A stretch of 64,000 nt of DNA from Myxococcota bacterium (lineage in GTDB: Bacteria > Myxococcota_A > Bradymonadia > UBA7976 > UBA1532): NCBI GenBank assembly GCA_023150895.1, contig JAKLJY010000013.1, forward strand, positions 1 to 64,000, in the 5' to 3' direction. Positions 37,675-47,061 of the stretch are shown here, one piece after another. Positions within the stretch are counted from its first letter, which is position 1. Each line of letters starts with the position of its first letter. The position numbers were made by a program, and so were the translations under genes. The notes under the pieces were generated by a model, which saw nothing but the letters and a program-made list of their open reading frames with translations, was not told the origin of the DNA and searched no databases.

Positions 37675-38513
37675 GGCGATGTCTCCACATCGGGCCCGTC
37701 GGCGGGGGCGCCCGGCGCCGACGCCCGGGGGCGCAGCGTGTCGATGAAATCGACGACGTCGCGAACGACGCTTTCGCTCTCGACGTCGAGGGGGAGGATG
37801 TGCCAGCTGCGCGGGTAGATGACCAGGCGGCGGCGGGGCATCCGCAGGCTCTCGTACAGCCGCCGTGCGTTCGAGACGGGGGCGACGTGATCGTGGCGCC
37901 CGTGCAGGACGAGGGTGGGTGTACGCAGCCGCGGCAGCCTGGACATGGCTTCGCGCTGTCCGTCGATCAGGCTGGCGGCGGCGGCCATGGGGATGCGGTC
38001 GTAGCTGGGCATGGCCGCCGCGACGGCGGGGTCGGAGACGTCCGGGCCGTCGGTCTTTTCGTAGTCGGGGAGGGCTTCGGCGAGCGGCAGGGCCCGCACG
38101 ACGTGAAAGGCGAGCTGGGTCCGCGCGCCGAGGTGGAGCGGTGTCCCCATCAGCACGAGGCCGGGGCAGCGCGCGCCGCGCTCATGGGCGAGGACGATGC
38201 CGAGCAGCGCCCCCATCGAGAGACCGACGACGAACACCCGGTCGTGCCGGGCGGCGAGGCGGTCGAACGCGAGCCGCGCCGAGCCGAGCCAGTCGGACCA
38301 GCGGGTGTGCGAAAGGCACTCCGGGCGGGTGCCGTGGCCGAGCAGCCGCGGAACGAGGACGTGGAGACCGCGCCGGGCGAGCGCCGTGGCCAGCGGCTGC
38401 ATCTCGTAGGGCGTACTCGTCAGGCCGTGCAGGCACAAGACGGCATCGGCGCCGGCGGGGCCTGCGTCCGACTCCCAGGTGGCGCCGGCGGCGCCTCGGC
38501 TCGCGTCCATCAT
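37671..38513 (-). CDS. Alpha/beta hydrolase, monoacylglycerol lipase/Est30-like
   Basis: A protein of 280 residues starting at ATG 38513 (38510 also possible). It shows [17 protein letters not shown] (oxyanion region), [21 protein letters not shown], the nucleophile elbow [21 protein letters not shown] with the acid, and [11 protein letters not shown] with the His. This layout matches Est30-type carboxylesterases and bacterial monoacylglycerol lipases. No signal peptide is present, so it acts in the cytoplasm. The four-base overlap with glpK makes hydrolysis of short acylglycerols to glycerol the favoured role; that is inference from context. The gene diverges from a lipoprotein gene at 38601. 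Confidence 0.9.
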   Translation of the reverse strand: MMDASRGAAGATWESDAGPAGADAVLCLHGLTSTPYEMQPLATALARRGLHVLVPRLLGHGTRPECLSHTRWSDWLGSARLAFDRLAARHDRVFVVGLSMGALLGIVLAHERGARCPGLVLMGTPLHLGARTQLAFHVVRALPLAEALPDYEKTDGPDVSDPAVAAAMPSYDRIPMAAAASLIDGQREAMSRLPRLRTPTLVLHGRHDHVAPVSNARRLYESLRMPRRRLVIYPRSWHILPLDVESESVVRDVVDFIDTLRPRASAPGAPADGPDVETSP

Positions 38514-38600
38514 GGCTGCGCAGTTAGCACACCGGGGCCCTCGACGAAACGGGCACGGGCCTGCTTTGCGTTTGAAGCGGGGGGCGATACCCTCGCGCAC

Positions 38601-39320
38601 ATGGATCGCCCCCCGTTCGCCTCCGAGCCTGCCCACGCACCGCGGCGCCGCCTGCGGGGCCTGCGCACCGCAGCCCTGGCCCTCGTGGTGGGCCTCGTCG
38701 CCTGCCGTGCCGAGCCGCCCGCCGGTCCGGCCGCGCCCGCGAGCGCCGGTTCATCCGCTTCCCCGTCGACCCAGGCTTCGGGCGCGCCGGCCGTCTCCGC
38801 CCCTGCGCCGGTCAGCGCCACCGTTTCGGGCCTCGCCGTGCCCGTCTACACGATCCCCGCGGGCGCCTCGGCGGCCGAGTCGGGCGCGGCAGCCCCTTCG
38901 GCCGCGACGGACGCCCACGCCCTGCCGGGGACGAACCTGGCCATCCGCATGCCCGGCGCCGTGACGGTCGAGTCCATGAACTTCGCGGGTCCGGCGTACC
39001 TGGTGAAGGGCGAGGCCGGGTGCGAGGTCATGGTCCGCCCGGTCGATCCCGGGTTGCCGCGAACGCTGGACGAGGTCCGCGAGAGCATCCAGAGCGACAC
39101 GATCCGCTGGCGTCAGTTCAACCGCATCGAGGGATCGCCGCAGGGCTGGATCGTCGAGTACGAGACCGACGGGCTCGTCGACAAGACGAAGAAGGGTTAC
39201 GGCGTGAACGTCCGGACGCGGGTCGAGGGCCACGCGGTGGCGTGCAGCCGCGTGCTCGCGTCCGAAGCGGCCGCCCGGTGCGCCCTCGCCGCGTGCCTGT
39301 CCTTGCACGCCCGCCCCTGA
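38601..39320 (+). CDS. Lipoprotein of unknown function with Ala/Pro/Ser linker
   Basis: A protein of 239 residues from ATG 38601. A basic N-terminus (RRRLRG) and hydrophobic segment lead to the lipobox VVGLVAC, followed by a long Ala/Ser/Pro linker to about residue 110. The folded C-terminal half, from about LPGTNLAIRMPGAVTVESMN, has alternating strands and four Cys (one in EAGCEVMV, one in VACSRV, and ARCALAACL at the end), suggesting two disulfides. No family was recognised. The Cys-x4-Cys ending ALAACLSLHARP is unusual. It converges with the lipoprotein gene at 39379. Confidence 0.8.
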   Translation: MDRPPFASEPAHAPRRRLRGLRTAALALVVGLVACRAEPPAGPAAPASAGSSASPSTQASGAPAVSAPAPVSATVSGLAVPVYTIPAGASAAESGAAAPSAATDAHALPGTNLAIRMPGAVTVESMNFAGPAYLVKGEAGCEVMVRPVDPGLPRTLDEVRESIQSDTIRWRQFNRIEGSPQGWIVEYETDGLVDKTKKGYGVNVRTRVEGHAVACSRVLASEAAARCALAACLSLHARP

Positions 39321-39378
39321 GTCGCCCGTCTGGTCGTTCCGCCGCCGCGCCCGGGACGCCCTCCGGAGAGCGGGTCGC

Positions 39379-40317
39379 TCAGCCGCCGCAGACCTCCGGC
39401 GTGCCCGGCAGGCGCCGCGCGTGGAACGTCGCCTTGAGCTCGTAGGCCTCGCCGCCGGCGAGCTCGTTGCAGCGGGGCGACGCCCGCAGACCGGAGAGCT
39501 GCGCCGTCAGCGGCGCCGAGCCGCGCGGACAGCCGGCGCATCCGCCCGTCATCAGCACGTCGTCGACACTCTCGGCCGTGCAGTCGCCGATGCATGAGCA
39601 GAGCGTCAGGATGTCGGCCTTGGTCAGGCATGCGGTGAGTTCACCGGCGAGGGCGCCGGTGTCTTCCGTCACCGTCACGACCGCGGACACGTAGCGCAGC
39701 GGCACGGCGTCGGGCAGCTCCGGATCGGCCGTGCAGTTGAACGTCACGTTCTTGTCGTTCTGCGCGTAGATGTAGATGGCGTCGGTGCTCGGCACGTCGA
39801 CGGCGACCGTCCCGAACGCCTTGTCGTCCGCCCCCGCGTCGAGGGTACAGGCCGGCACGGTGTCCGCGCCGTCGGCGAGGTAGCGCTTTTCGCCGATCGC
39901 GATGGGCGCCTCGAAGCGCGTCCCGTCGGTCGTCGGCTCGCGGCACTGCGACGCGTCGTCGAGGCCGACGCCCGAGCCGATGTAGACCTGTGCTTTCGAG
40001 CCCGTGTCGTCGAGGGATTCGATCCCGATGAGGATGTTCAGCTTGTGATCGGTGATGTCCGTCAGCCAGAGCCGGTTGAGGACCTCGGCCTGGAACGGGG
40101 GCTTCCCGCTCGGGAGGGGTTCGCCGAGTTTGTTGATGTTGATGCACTCGAACCGGTACGCCGCCGGAAACGCCCCCCCCATGAAGGCGTCCCGCACGGC
40201 GGCGTCGAGCTGTGCGTCCCACTGCGGGAAGCGGTTCTTGCTCTCGTCGGGATCGCCCGCGCAGCCGAGGCTCGATGTCACCAGCGCCAGCACGCTTGCG
40301 GCGAACAGTCTCTTCAT
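39379..40317 (-). CDS. Cys-rich lipoprotein of unknown function
   Basis: A protein of 312 residues starting MKRLFAASVLALVTSSLGC, a short signal peptide with lipobox SSLGC. The mature part is acidic and beta-rich, with an aromatic YRFECININKLGEPLPSGKP segment, and a C-terminal third rich in Cys: ELTACLTKADILTLCSCIGDCTAES, GGCAGCPRG, PRCNEL and VCGG at the end. The number and spacing of these cysteines suggest several disulfides. No family is recognised. It starts at ATG 40317 and diverges from the FadL-family gene; a 14-bp palindrome lies in the shared 158-base region. Confidence 0.82.
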   Translation of the reverse strand: MKRLFAASVLALVTSSLGCAGDPDESKNRFPQWDAQLDAAVRDAFMGGAFPAAYRFECININKLGEPLPSGKPPFQAEVLNRLWLTDITDHKLNILIGIESLDDTGSKAQVYIGSGVGLDDASQCREPTTDGTRFEAPIAIGEKRYLADGADTVPACTLDAGADDKAFGTVAVDVPSTDAIYIYAQNDKNVTFNCTADPELPDAVPLRYVSAVVTVTEDTGALAGELTACLTKADILTLCSCIGDCTAESVDDVLMTGGCAGCPRGSAPLTAQLSGLRASPRCNELAGGEAYELKATFHARRLPGTPEVCGG

Positions 40318-40419
40318 GGGGCTCCCCCGGGGACGGTCGTGGATGGCGGCCGGGGTGGTCGCGCGGACCCCCCTCCGAAGGGCGACATACTAGGGCGACC
40401 GGCGGGCGTCCGCTACGTG

Positions 40420-40433
40420 TTCCGTGCACGGAA
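40420..40433. promoter_or_regulatory. 14-bp perfect palindrome between the lipoprotein and FadL-family genes
   Basis: TTCCGTGCACGGAA is a perfect palindrome, 43 bases before ATG 40476 and 103 bases before the divergent start at 40317. Its flanks extend the symmetry imperfectly (CGTG on the left, ACACG on the right). The size and place fit an operator for a dimeric repressor, such as a TetR-type regulator; no such regulator gene is in the window. Confidence 0.5.
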
Positions 40434-40475
40434 ACACGGGTGCAACGCGCGCGCCGCTGTGATACCGGTTCCGGC

Positions 40476-42008
40476 ATGCGAACTCGCCCCGCGTCCACCT
40501 CGTCCCTCCCGGGCCGCCCGTCGGTCCGCGGGTCCCGTCTCCCCCCGCTCGCGTTCTGGCGTGCGGGCCTCACCGCGTCGACGACGCTGGCCGTGCTCAC
40601 CTGTGCGGCGGGCACGGCGCACGCCGGCGGCTTCGAGTTGCCGGACAACGGCGTGCGTGCGGTCGGGCGCGGCGGCGCCAATGCGGTCGGCGTGAGCGAT
40701 CTCACGGCGGTGCACTACAACCCCGCGCTGCTCGCCCGGCAGGCGGCTCGTTTCTCGGCGCTCTACAATCACAACCTCGTGCTGCACTCGGAGTCGTTTC
40801 AGCGGGCGCCCCTCGGCGACAACTGGGGCCCGGACCTCGCGGGGACGAAGTTCGAGAAGGTCGAAGACGAGAACTCGCTCTTCGCGCTCGGCGGTTTCCT
40901 CGCGCTCGCTTCCGACTTCGGTCTGAACGAGACCTCGACGCTCGGCGAGTTCAACTTCGCCCTGTCGGTGTACGGGCCGAGCGCCTACGGCCAGCAGAAG
41001 TGGCCGGCCTACGGGCCACAGTCGTGGATGCTCACGGAGACCAACCTCCTGCTGGTCTATTACTCGCTGAGCGCCGCCTGGCAGGCGCCGAGCCGCGATT
41101 TCGGTTTCGGCGTCACGCTGCAGTGGGTCGACATGCCGGTGATGGAGTACGAGCTCGCCATCGACGCCGATCCCAAGAAGGCCGAGCCGGCGGACTGCGG
41201 GACGCTGGCCCCCATCGCGGGCGAGGGGACGTGCGGCCAGACGCCGACGCACGTTGCCGGCAAACTGAATCTGTCGGACCGCTTCGCCCCGTCGGCCATC
41301 GTAGGCGCATTCTGGCGGTTTCTGCCCAACTGGGAGGTCGCCGTCGCCGGCCGGGTCGTCCCCGTGCAGCTCAACGGGACGGGGGGCGTCGAACTCGACA
41401 AGCCCGAACTCTCCCCCGAGGGGGTGGACGTCGAACTGCCGCTCACGCTGCCGATGACGGCGCGGGGCGGCGTTCGGTACTTCCAGGAGACCTTCGACGT
41501 CGAGCTCGACGTCTTCTGGGAGAACTGGTCGGTGATCGATGGGTACGACGTGGCGATGGAGGGCGACATCAACGGCGTGCCCGTCCAGGACCTGGCGATC
41601 GACAAGCAGTGGCAAGACACCGTGAGCGTGCGCCTGGGCGGCGAGTATCGGGCGCTGCCCGAGGTGCTCGACCTGCGTGCCGGTGCGTTCGTCGAGAATG
41701 GCGCCGCGCCGGACGCCTACAGCCACCTGGACTTTCCGAGCTTCGATCGGCTGGGCCTCGGCCTCGGACTCACCTGGCATGCGCTCGCGAATCTGTCGCT
41801 GAGCGCGGGCTACATGCACATCTTCCAGGAGACCCGCGAGATCAGCGAAGCGGACGGCAAGCAGTTCCAGCAGCGCCCGGCGCATCCGTGCCCGCAGGAA
41901 TGCACCGATCCCGAGACGGGAGCGCCCGTCCCGGGGGTGGTGGCCAACGCCGGCACCTTCGAGACCGGGTTCGACCTCATCTCGTTCGGGGTCGACTTCC
42001 GTCTCTGA
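40476..42008 (+). CDS. FadL/OmpP1/TodX-family outer membrane transport protein
   Basis: A protein of 510 residues from ATG 40476. A long signal peptide ends in TAHA, then GGFELPDNGVRAVGRGGANAVGVSDLTAVHYNPALL gives the N-terminal hatch signature of the FadL family (aromatic-rich start, then NPA). The rest is a 14-stranded barrel pattern with repeated aromatic girdles, and the chain ends FGVDFRL with the usual C-terminal strand. FadL proteins carry long-chain fatty acids or other hydrophobic compounds across the outer membrane. Within 3 kb are a cytoplasmic lipase-like hydrolase and glycerol kinase, so a lipid-use role fits. A palindromic operator candidate lies 43 bases upstream. Confidence 0.93.
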   Translation: MRTRPASTSSLPGRPSVRGSRLPPLAFWRAGLTASTTLAVLTCAAGTAHAGGFELPDNGVRAVGRGGANAVGVSDLTAVHYNPALLARQAARFSALYNHNLVLHSESFQRAPLGDNWGPDLAGTKFEKVEDENSLFALGGFLALASDFGLNETSTLGEFNFALSVYGPSAYGQQKWPAYGPQSWMLTETNLLLVYYSLSAAWQAPSRDFGFGVTLQWVDMPVMEYELAIDADPKKAEPADCGTLAPIAGEGTCGQTPTHVAGKLNLSDRFAPSAIVGAFWRFLPNWEVAVAGRVVPVQLNGTGGVELDKPELSPEGVDVELPLTLPMTARGGVRYFQETFDVELDVFWENWSVIDGYDVAMEGDINGVPVQDLAIDKQWQDTVSVRLGGEYRALPEVLDLRAGAFVENGAAPDAYSHLDFPSFDRLGLGLGLTWHALANLSLSAGYMHIFQETREISEADGKQFQQRPAHPCPQECTDPETGAPVPGVVANAGTFETGFDLISFGVDFRL

Positions 42009-42028
42009 AGCCCGACGGGCGGGCCCCG

Positions 42029-42604
42029 TCAGAGCGGGGTGAGAAAAGGGTTGCCCCCACGCGGTCCGACACCGGGGTCCACCGGGGTCGGGGCAGCAGG
42101 GACATTCGCCGAAGCACCACAACGCCCGGCGAAAAAGAGCTTCTGGAACTTCGATTGGCGCAGGTCGAGCTGCAACACGGTGCGCGTCCCGGTGCCGAAT
42201 CGCAGGTCGCTGCGGGTGCCCACCTCCGTCGCGCCGAGCTCCTTCAGGAGCCGCTGTGCGGCCTCGACCCGGGCTGAGAGGCAGAAGTCCGCGCTGTCGA
42301 CCTCGAGTTCGACGAGGCGCTCCATGAAGGCATGCACGAGTTGCCAGGCGGCCGCGTGGGGGGCCCCGGCGTCGACCTCGAGACCGGTGCACGTCGCGTG
42401 GCCGTGCCGGCTGAACCCGAGGAGATAACCCGCCGGGGACTCGTTTCGCAGGAGCTGAAAACACGTGCGATCGACGAGACAGCGATTGGCCTGCACCTCG
42501 GCGAGCCACAGGCCGACATCCGCGCGCGTCGTCCCGATGGCCGGCAGCTGACGGGGCAGCAGCACGGCGTCGGTCGGACTGAGGGGGCGGACGGCGAACT
42601 TCAT
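42029..42604 (-). CDS. GNAT-like protein divergent from the phosphate locus
   Basis: A protein of 191 residues starting MKFAVRPLSPTDAVLLPRQLP. The order of elements resembles a GNAT N-acetyltransferase: an N-terminal strand-helix, CLVDRTCFQLLRNESPAGYLLGF, an AAAWQLVHAFMERLVELEVDSADF helix, and a C-terminal VEAAQRLLKELGATEVGTRSDLRFG segment typical of the GNAT end. A clear acetyl-CoA pyrophosphate loop is not visible, so the assignment is tentative and the activity may be lost. A Gly/Pro-rich tail ends the protein. It diverges from the phosphate porin; a PHO-box-like repeat lies on its strand just before the start (42630-42647). Confidence 0.6.
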   Translation of the reverse strand: MKFAVRPLSPTDAVLLPRQLPAIGTTRADVGLWLAEVQANRCLVDRTCFQLLRNESPAGYLLGFSRHGHATCTGLEVDAGAPHAAAWQLVHAFMERLVELEVDSADFCLSARVEAAQRLLKELGATEVGTRSDLRFGTGTRTVLQLDLRQSKFQKLFFAGRCGASANVPAAPTPVDPGVGPRGGNPFLTPL

Positions 42605-42629
42605 ACGGGTTGGAGTGTGGCGCCCGTTT

Positions 42630-42647
42630 GTGACGAACGCGTGACGC
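42630..42647 (-). promoter_or_regulatory. PHO-box-like direct repeat before the GNAT-like gene
   Basis: On the minus strand GCGTCAC-GCGT-TCGTCAC gives two 7-bp half sites separated by four bases, the 11-bp period of PhoB boxes (consensus CTGTCAT). The core GTCAC is kept in both. It lies 26 bases before the start at 42604 and shares the TCGTCAC half site with the boxes at 42704 and 43974. Confidence 0.5.
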
Positions 42648-42703
42648 ACTTGCACCAAATCAATTCGGAGGTCCGGGTCGAAAACTGAATCGCCGATGCC
42701 CAA

Positions 42704-42732
42704 TTGTCCCGGATTCGTCACGCCTTCGTGCG
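42704..42732 (+). promoter_or_regulatory. PHO-box-like triple repeat before the phosphate porin
   Basis: Three 7-bp units, TTGTCCC (42704), TCGTCAC (42715) and TCGTGCG (42726), occur with an exact 11-base period, as in multi-unit PhoB-binding sites. It lies 104 bases before ATG 42837. The outer units are degenerate, the middle one is identical to the half sites in the other two boxes of this locus. Confidence 0.55.
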
Positions 42733-42836
42733 AACCGGGGTGATAGATCGCCCGTTCGGGTGACCCGATGCGGGTGGCCCCAACAGCCGAACGCATGCTT
42801 GAAGACGCTGGCCGATACGGCCGGAAAGGACCCGTG

Positions 42837-43937
42837 ATGACCCCCCCGAAATCTCTCTTCTCCCTGGTCCTCGGTGGCCTCTCAATCCACGCCCCGGGCG
42901 CGCTGGCCAGCGAGTCGGCGCCGGCGGCTGCACCGGCGGCCTCACCGGCGACCACACTGGAGATGAAGGTGCCGACGTTGAAGCTGTCGGCCGTGACGTT
43001 CTTCAACTACGGCTACACGTTCGCCGGTGAAGACGCCGTGAAGAAGCAGAACGCGTTCAACTTCGAGCGCGCCTACGTCAACATCGAGCCCATCCTCGAC
43101 TCGACGTGGTCGGCGCGGATCACCCCCGATCTCGCCAAGCCCGACGCGACCGGCAAGAACTACGTCCTGCGCCTCAAGTTCGCCTACATCGACGGCAAGA
43201 AGCTCGGGGATACGGGGTGGGGGGTGCGCGCGGGCATGATGGGCACGCCGTTTTCCGAAGCGCTCGACAAAGCCTGGGGCTTCCGCGTGCTGGCGAAGAC
43301 ACCGCTGGACCAGTTCGGGGTGATGTCGACGGCCGACCTCGGCGTGTCGGCCGGGTATTCGTGGGGAGGGGGAGACGTGCGCCTCTTCCTCCTCAACGGC
43401 GAGGGGTACGAGTACGTCGAGACGACCCTGGGCAAGGACTACGCGCTGCAGCTCAATCAGACCCTCACCGAGGGGCTCAATCTGACCTTCACGACGCTGT
43501 ACGGCACGTGGATTGGCGGGCAGAGCAAGTTCTGGCGGCCGAAGGATGCCGCCGGGGATCCCCTCTCCGGACATTACGACATGCGCCTGGCCACGGCGTT
43601 GCTCCTCACCTGGGATCGGGGTCCGCTGCGGGCCGGCCTCGAAGGGGCCTTCGTTCGCAAGGCCCACGAGGATGTCGACGCGATCAACGCTTCCAGCGTC
43701 ACCGCCTACGTCGTCCCCAAGGTGGGGGATGCCGGCGAGGTGCCCGTGCGCTTCGTCCGCTTCGACCCGAACATGGACTCGGACACCGGCAAGGACGATG
43801 AGACGATGCACTTCATCGCCGGGTACGCGCACCGCTTCGCGGGGCAGATGAAGGTCGTGCCCAATGCTCAGATCGAGATCCACGGCAAGGACGATCCGAC
43901 CATCACGGGTTTCGTGCATCTCGAGGGCAAGCTCTGA
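42837..43937 (+). CDS. Outer membrane porin of the phosphate locus
   Basis: A protein of 366 residues from ATG 42837, preceded by GGAAAGGA. A signal peptide ends in GALAS, followed by a short Ala/Pro linker. The body is a beta-barrel pattern starting LKLSAVTFFNYGYTFAGED, with FNFERAYVNIEPILDSTWSARITPDL, which resembles OprO/OprP-type (phosphate/polyphosphate-selective) porins. The basic, aromatic-rich strands and the place directly before pstS support phosphate or anion uptake. The family resemblance is moderate; the role is inferred from the neighbours. A PHO-like triple repeat lies upstream. It ends 143 bases before pstS. Confidence 0.85.
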   Translation: MTPPKSLFSLVLGGLSIHAPGALASESAPAAAPAASPATTLEMKVPTLKLSAVTFFNYGYTFAGEDAVKKQNAFNFERAYVNIEPILDSTWSARITPDLAKPDATGKNYVLRLKFAYIDGKKLGDTGWGVRAGMMGTPFSEALDKAWGFRVLAKTPLDQFGVMSTADLGVSAGYSWGGGDVRLFLLNGEGYEYVETTLGKDYALQLNQTLTEGLNLTFTTLYGTWIGGQSKFWRPKDAAGDPLSGHYDMRLATALLLTWDRGPLRAGLEGAFVRKAHEDVDAINASSVTAYVVPKVGDAGEVPVRFVRFDPNMDSDTGKDDETMHFIAGYAHRFAGQMKVVPNAQIEIHGKDDPTITGFVHLEGKL

Positions 43938-43973
43938 ACGGGCCTGCCTGAACTGAACGCAATCGTTGCCCGG

Positions 43974-43991
43974 CGTTCACACGTTCGTCAC
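43974..43991 (+). promoter_or_regulatory. PHO-box-like direct repeat before pstS
   Basis: CGTTCAC-ACGT-TCGTCAC consists of two 7-bp half sites with a four-base spacer, 90 bases before the pstS start at 44081. Its second half is identical to half sites at 42715 and, on the other strand, at 42630-42636. A place upstream of pstS is where PhoB/PhoP sites are expected. Confidence 0.6.
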
Positions 43992-44080
43992 GGACGCGCC
44001 CCAACCTTCGGCCAGCCTGCGGCGCCCCCTGACGGCGTCGTCGACTGACCCCCGAACGCCGAAGGACCACAGGAACGCCG

Positions 44081-45190
44081 ATGACGCTCTCGCGCCGCTG
44101 GAAGCTCTTTCTCAGTCTCGTGCTCACCACCGCCGCGTGCCAGGGCAGCCCCTCGACGACGCCCGCGCCCGCTTCCGGGCCGGCGTCCGCGCAGGCGAAG
44201 GCGACGACGGCCCCTGCAGCGGGTGCCATTCAGATCGACGGCTCGAGCACGGTTTCGCCCATCAGCGAGGCCGTCGCCGAAGAGTTCCAGAAGGCCAACC
44301 CGGACAAGCGGGTGACCATGGGCGTCTCCGGGACGGGTGGCGGTTTCAAGAAGTTCTGCGCCGGCGAAATCGCGATCGCGGGCGCTTCGCGGCCGATCAA
44401 ACCGGCCGAGGTCGAGGCCTGCGGCAAGTCCGGCATCGACTACGTCGAGCTGCCGGTCGCCTACGACGGCCTGACGGTGGTGGTCAACCCGCAGAACACC
44501 TGGGCCGCGGGCGGCATGACCGTCGCCGAACTCAAGAAGCTCTGGTCGCCGGAAGCGCAGGGCACGGTCAAGACCTGGGCCGGCGTCCGCGCGGGGTGGC
44601 CGGCGGAGGAGATTCGCCTCTTCGGTGCCGGCGTCGACTCGGGCACGTACGACTACTTCACGCAGGCGGTCGTCGGCAAAGAGCACTCGAGCCGGGGGGA
44701 CTACACCTCGAGCGAGGACGACAACGTGCTCGTCAAGGGTGTGTCGACGGACAAACTCGCCCTCGGGTTCTTCGGGTACGCCTACTACGAAGAGAACAAG
44801 GACAAGCTCAAGGTCGTCCCCATCGACGACGAGAAGCCGGAGAACGGCGCCGGTCCGATCACCCCCTCGCCGACGACGATCGCCGACGCGACGTATCAGC
44901 CGTTGTCCCGCCCGATCTTCATCTACGTGTCGCGCAAGGCCGTCGAGCGCCCCGAGGTCGCGGCGTTCGTGGACTTCTATCTCGACCGCGCGTCGGGCCT
45001 CGTCTCCGAGGTCGGTTACGTGCCCCTGCCCGCCGCGGTGGGCACGCTGGTGAAGAAGCGCTGGGCGGATCGCACGACGGGCTCGATCTTCGGTGGCCAC
45101 GGCTCGCAGGTCGCCGTGACCCTCGAGACGTTGTTGTCGGCCCCGGCGAGCGCGGCGGCCCCGGCGAGCGCGGCCGGCTCTCAACCCTGA
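44081..45190 (+). CDS. pstS: Phosphate-binding lipoprotein PstS
   Basis: A protein of 369 residues. The signal peptide ends in the lipobox LTTAAC, followed by an Ala/Pro/Ser linker. The phosphate-binding fold opens with [20 protein letters not shown] and continues [49 protein letters not shown] and [10 protein letters not shown], matching PstS/SphX-type binding proteins. It captures inorganic phosphate in the periplasm and hands it to PstCA. The C-terminus has an Ala/Pro repeat ([12 protein letters not shown]) of unknown use. It is the first gene of pstSCAB-phoU, with a PHO-like box 90 bases upstream. Confidence 0.97.
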   Translation: MTLSRRWKLFLSLVLTTAACQGSPSTTPAPASGPASAQAKATTAPAAGAIQIDGSSTVSPISEAVAEEFQKANPDKRVTMGVSGTGGGFKKFCAGEIAIAGASRPIKPAEVEACGKSGIDYVELPVAYDGLTVVVNPQNTWAAGGMTVAELKKLWSPEAQGTVKTWAGVRAGWPAEEIRLFGAGVDSGTYDYFTQAVVGKEHSSRGDYTSSEDDNVLVKGVSTDKLALGFFGYAYYEENKDKLKVVPIDDEKPENGAGPITPSPTTIADATYQPLSRPIFIYVSRKAVERPEVAAFVDFYLDRASGLVSEVGYVPLPAAVGTLVKKRWADRTTGSIFGGHGSQVAVTLETLLSAPASAAAPASAAGSQP

Positions 45191-45215
45191 CGTGGCAGGC
45201 GGTGGAGGCGTCGTG

Positions 45216-46187
45216 ATGTCGGAGACGACCCTGAGTCCGGCGGCGGTCGCGGAACCAGCGGCCGGGGCCGCGGGCACGGGGCGCAAACCGGCGCCCCGGA
45301 GAGCCGTGCGCGCGACGCCGCTCGGCGAACGTTTCGTGGCGGCGTTTCTCTTCGCCTGCGGTGCGCTCTCCATCTTCACGACGCTCGGCATCCTCGGGGT
45401 GCTCGGGTACGAGACCGCCGCGTTCTTCTCCGAGGTCTCCATCGTCGACTTCCTCGGCGACACCGAGTGGACGCCGCTGTTCGCGGAGAAGCGCTTCGGC
45501 ATCTGGGCCCTCGTCTCCGGGACGGTGCTCACCTCCCTCATCGCGATGGCCGTCGCGCTGCCCTTCGGCCTGCTGTCGGCCGTCTACCTGTCCGAGCTCG
45601 CCCCGTCGCGTGCGCGGCGGATCCTGAAGCCCCTCATGGAGCTGCTCGCCGGCGTGCCGACGATCGTCTACGGCTTCTTTGCGCTGACCGTCGTCACCCC
45701 CTTGCTGCAGGCGGTCATTCCGGATCTCGCCGGGTTCAACGCGCTCGGCGCGGGCATCGTCATGGGGGTCATGATCATCCCGATGATCGCCTCGCTGAGC
45801 GAAGACGCCATCCACGCCGTACCGCGGGCCTTGCGCGAGGCGGCCTGGGGCCTGGGCGCGTCGTCGCTCTCGACCATCTTCGGGGTGGTGCTCCCGGCGG
45901 CCCGCTCGGGCATCGCCGCGGCCACGACGCTGGCCATCTCGCGCGCCATCGGTGAGACGATGATCGTGGCCATCGCGGCGGGTCAGCAGCCGCGGTTCAC
46001 ATTCGACCCCCGCGTGCCGGTCGAGACCATGACGGCCTACATCGTGCAAATCAGCATGGGCGACGTGCCGACGGGCACGCTCGAGTTCCGCACGATCTTC
46101 GCCGTCGGCGCCGCGCTGTTCCTGCTGACCTTCGTGATGAACGTCTTCGCGCAGCGCCTGGCGCGCAAGTACCGGCGGCTGGGCTGA
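45216..46187 (+). CDS. pstC: Phosphate ABC transporter permease PstC
   Basis: From ATG 45216 (GGAGG nine bases before) the protein has 323 residues; an in-frame start at 45192 is possible but has no ribosome site. Six membrane helices are visible, with a first helix ([23 protein letters not shown]) followed by a periplasmic loop ([20 protein letters not shown]) that is typical of PstC, the MLLA-type segment [17 protein letters not shown] and the EAA loop [21 protein letters not shown]. With PstA it forms the phosphate channel in the inner membrane. Its start lies 25 bases after the pstS stop. Confidence 0.97.
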   Translation: MSETTLSPAAVAEPAAGAAGTGRKPAPRRAVRATPLGERFVAAFLFACGALSIFTTLGILGVLGYETAAFFSEVSIVDFLGDTEWTPLFAEKRFGIWALVSGTVLTSLIAMAVALPFGLLSAVYLSELAPSRARRILKPLMELLAGVPTIVYGFFALTVVTPLLQAVIPDLAGFNALGAGIVMGVMIIPMIASLSEDAIHAVPRALREAAWGLGASSLSTIFGVVLPAARSGIAAATTLAISRAIGETMIVAIAAGQQPRFTFDPRVPVETMTAYIVQISMGDVPTGTLEFRTIFAVGAALFLLTFVMNVFAQRLARKYRRLG

Positions 46188-46194
46188 GGTGAGC

Positions 46195-47061
46195 ATGCAC
46201 CCGGAGACCCGCACCCGGCGCCGCAACGAGCGCCTCTTTCGACTGCTCTGCCTGGGTTGCCTGCTGCTGCCGCTGCTGATGCTGGCGTGGCTGCTCGGCG
46301 ACCTGGTGATCAAGGCCCTGCCGCGCCTGCACATGGACTTCCTGTCCGGCTTCCCGTCGCGGCGGGCCGCCGAGGCCGGGATTCTGCCGGGCATGGTCGG
46401 CAGCCTCTATCTCATCCTCCTGACGATCTCGCTGGCGATGCCGGTCGGCGTCGGGGCGGCCATCTACCTGGAGGAGTTCGGGCGCCGCAGCCGGGCGGCG
46501 CAGCTCATCGAGGTCAACATCGCCAACCTGGCGGGCGTCCCGAGCATCATCTACGGGCTGCTCGGTCTCGAGATCTTCGTTCGCGTCCTCGGCCTCGGGC
46601 GCAGTCTCCTGGCGGGGGCGGCGACGCTGGCGCTGCTCGTACTGCCGGTCATCATCATGGCCACGCGCGAGGCGCTGCGCACCGTCCCGGACTCGCTGCG
46701 CGAAGCGGCCGTGGGGCTCGGCGCGACCCCCTGGCAGGTGGTGCGCCAGGTCGTGCTGCCCCAGGCGGTCCCGGGCATCATGACGGGGTGCATTCTCGCG
46801 GTCTCGCGGGCCATCGGCGAGACGGCGCCCCTCGTCGTCATCGGCGCACTGACATTCATCACCTTCCTGCCGGACGGGGTGCTCGCGCCCTTCACGGCGC
46901 TGCCGATTCAGATCTTCAACTGGATCTCGCGGCCTCAGGCGGCCTTCGCCCACAACGCCGCGGCGGGCATCGTCGTCCTGATGGGGACGCTCCTGTTGCT
47001 CAACGCGACGGCCATCTACTTGCGAGAGCGCATGGAACGCATGCAGAAGGGGGCCCATTGA
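46195..47061 (+). CDS. pstA: Phosphate ABC transporter permease PstA
   Basis: From ATG 46195 the protein has 288 residues; GTG 46189 is an alternative but the GAGGTGA ribosome site is placed better for the ATG. It has six membrane helices, [24 protein letters not shown] and the EAA loop [21 protein letters not shown], and ends with a basic segment. The basic N-terminus ([12 protein letters not shown]) faces the cytoplasm. It forms the inner-membrane channel with PstC. Its stop codon overlaps the TTG start of pstB. Confidence 0.97.
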   Translation: MHPETRTRRRNERLFRLLCLGCLLLPLLMLAWLLGDLVIKALPRLHMDFLSGFPSRRAAEAGILPGMVGSLYLILLTISLAMPVGVGAAIYLEEFGRRSRAAQLIEVNIANLAGVPSIIYGLLGLEIFVRVLGLGRSLLAGAATLALLVLPVIIMATREALRTVPDSLREAAVGLGATPWQVVRQVVLPQAVPGIMTGCILAVSRAIGETAPLVVIGALTFITFLPDGVLAPFTALPIQIFNWISRPQAAFAHNAAAGIVVLMGTLLLLNATAIYLRERMERMQKGAH

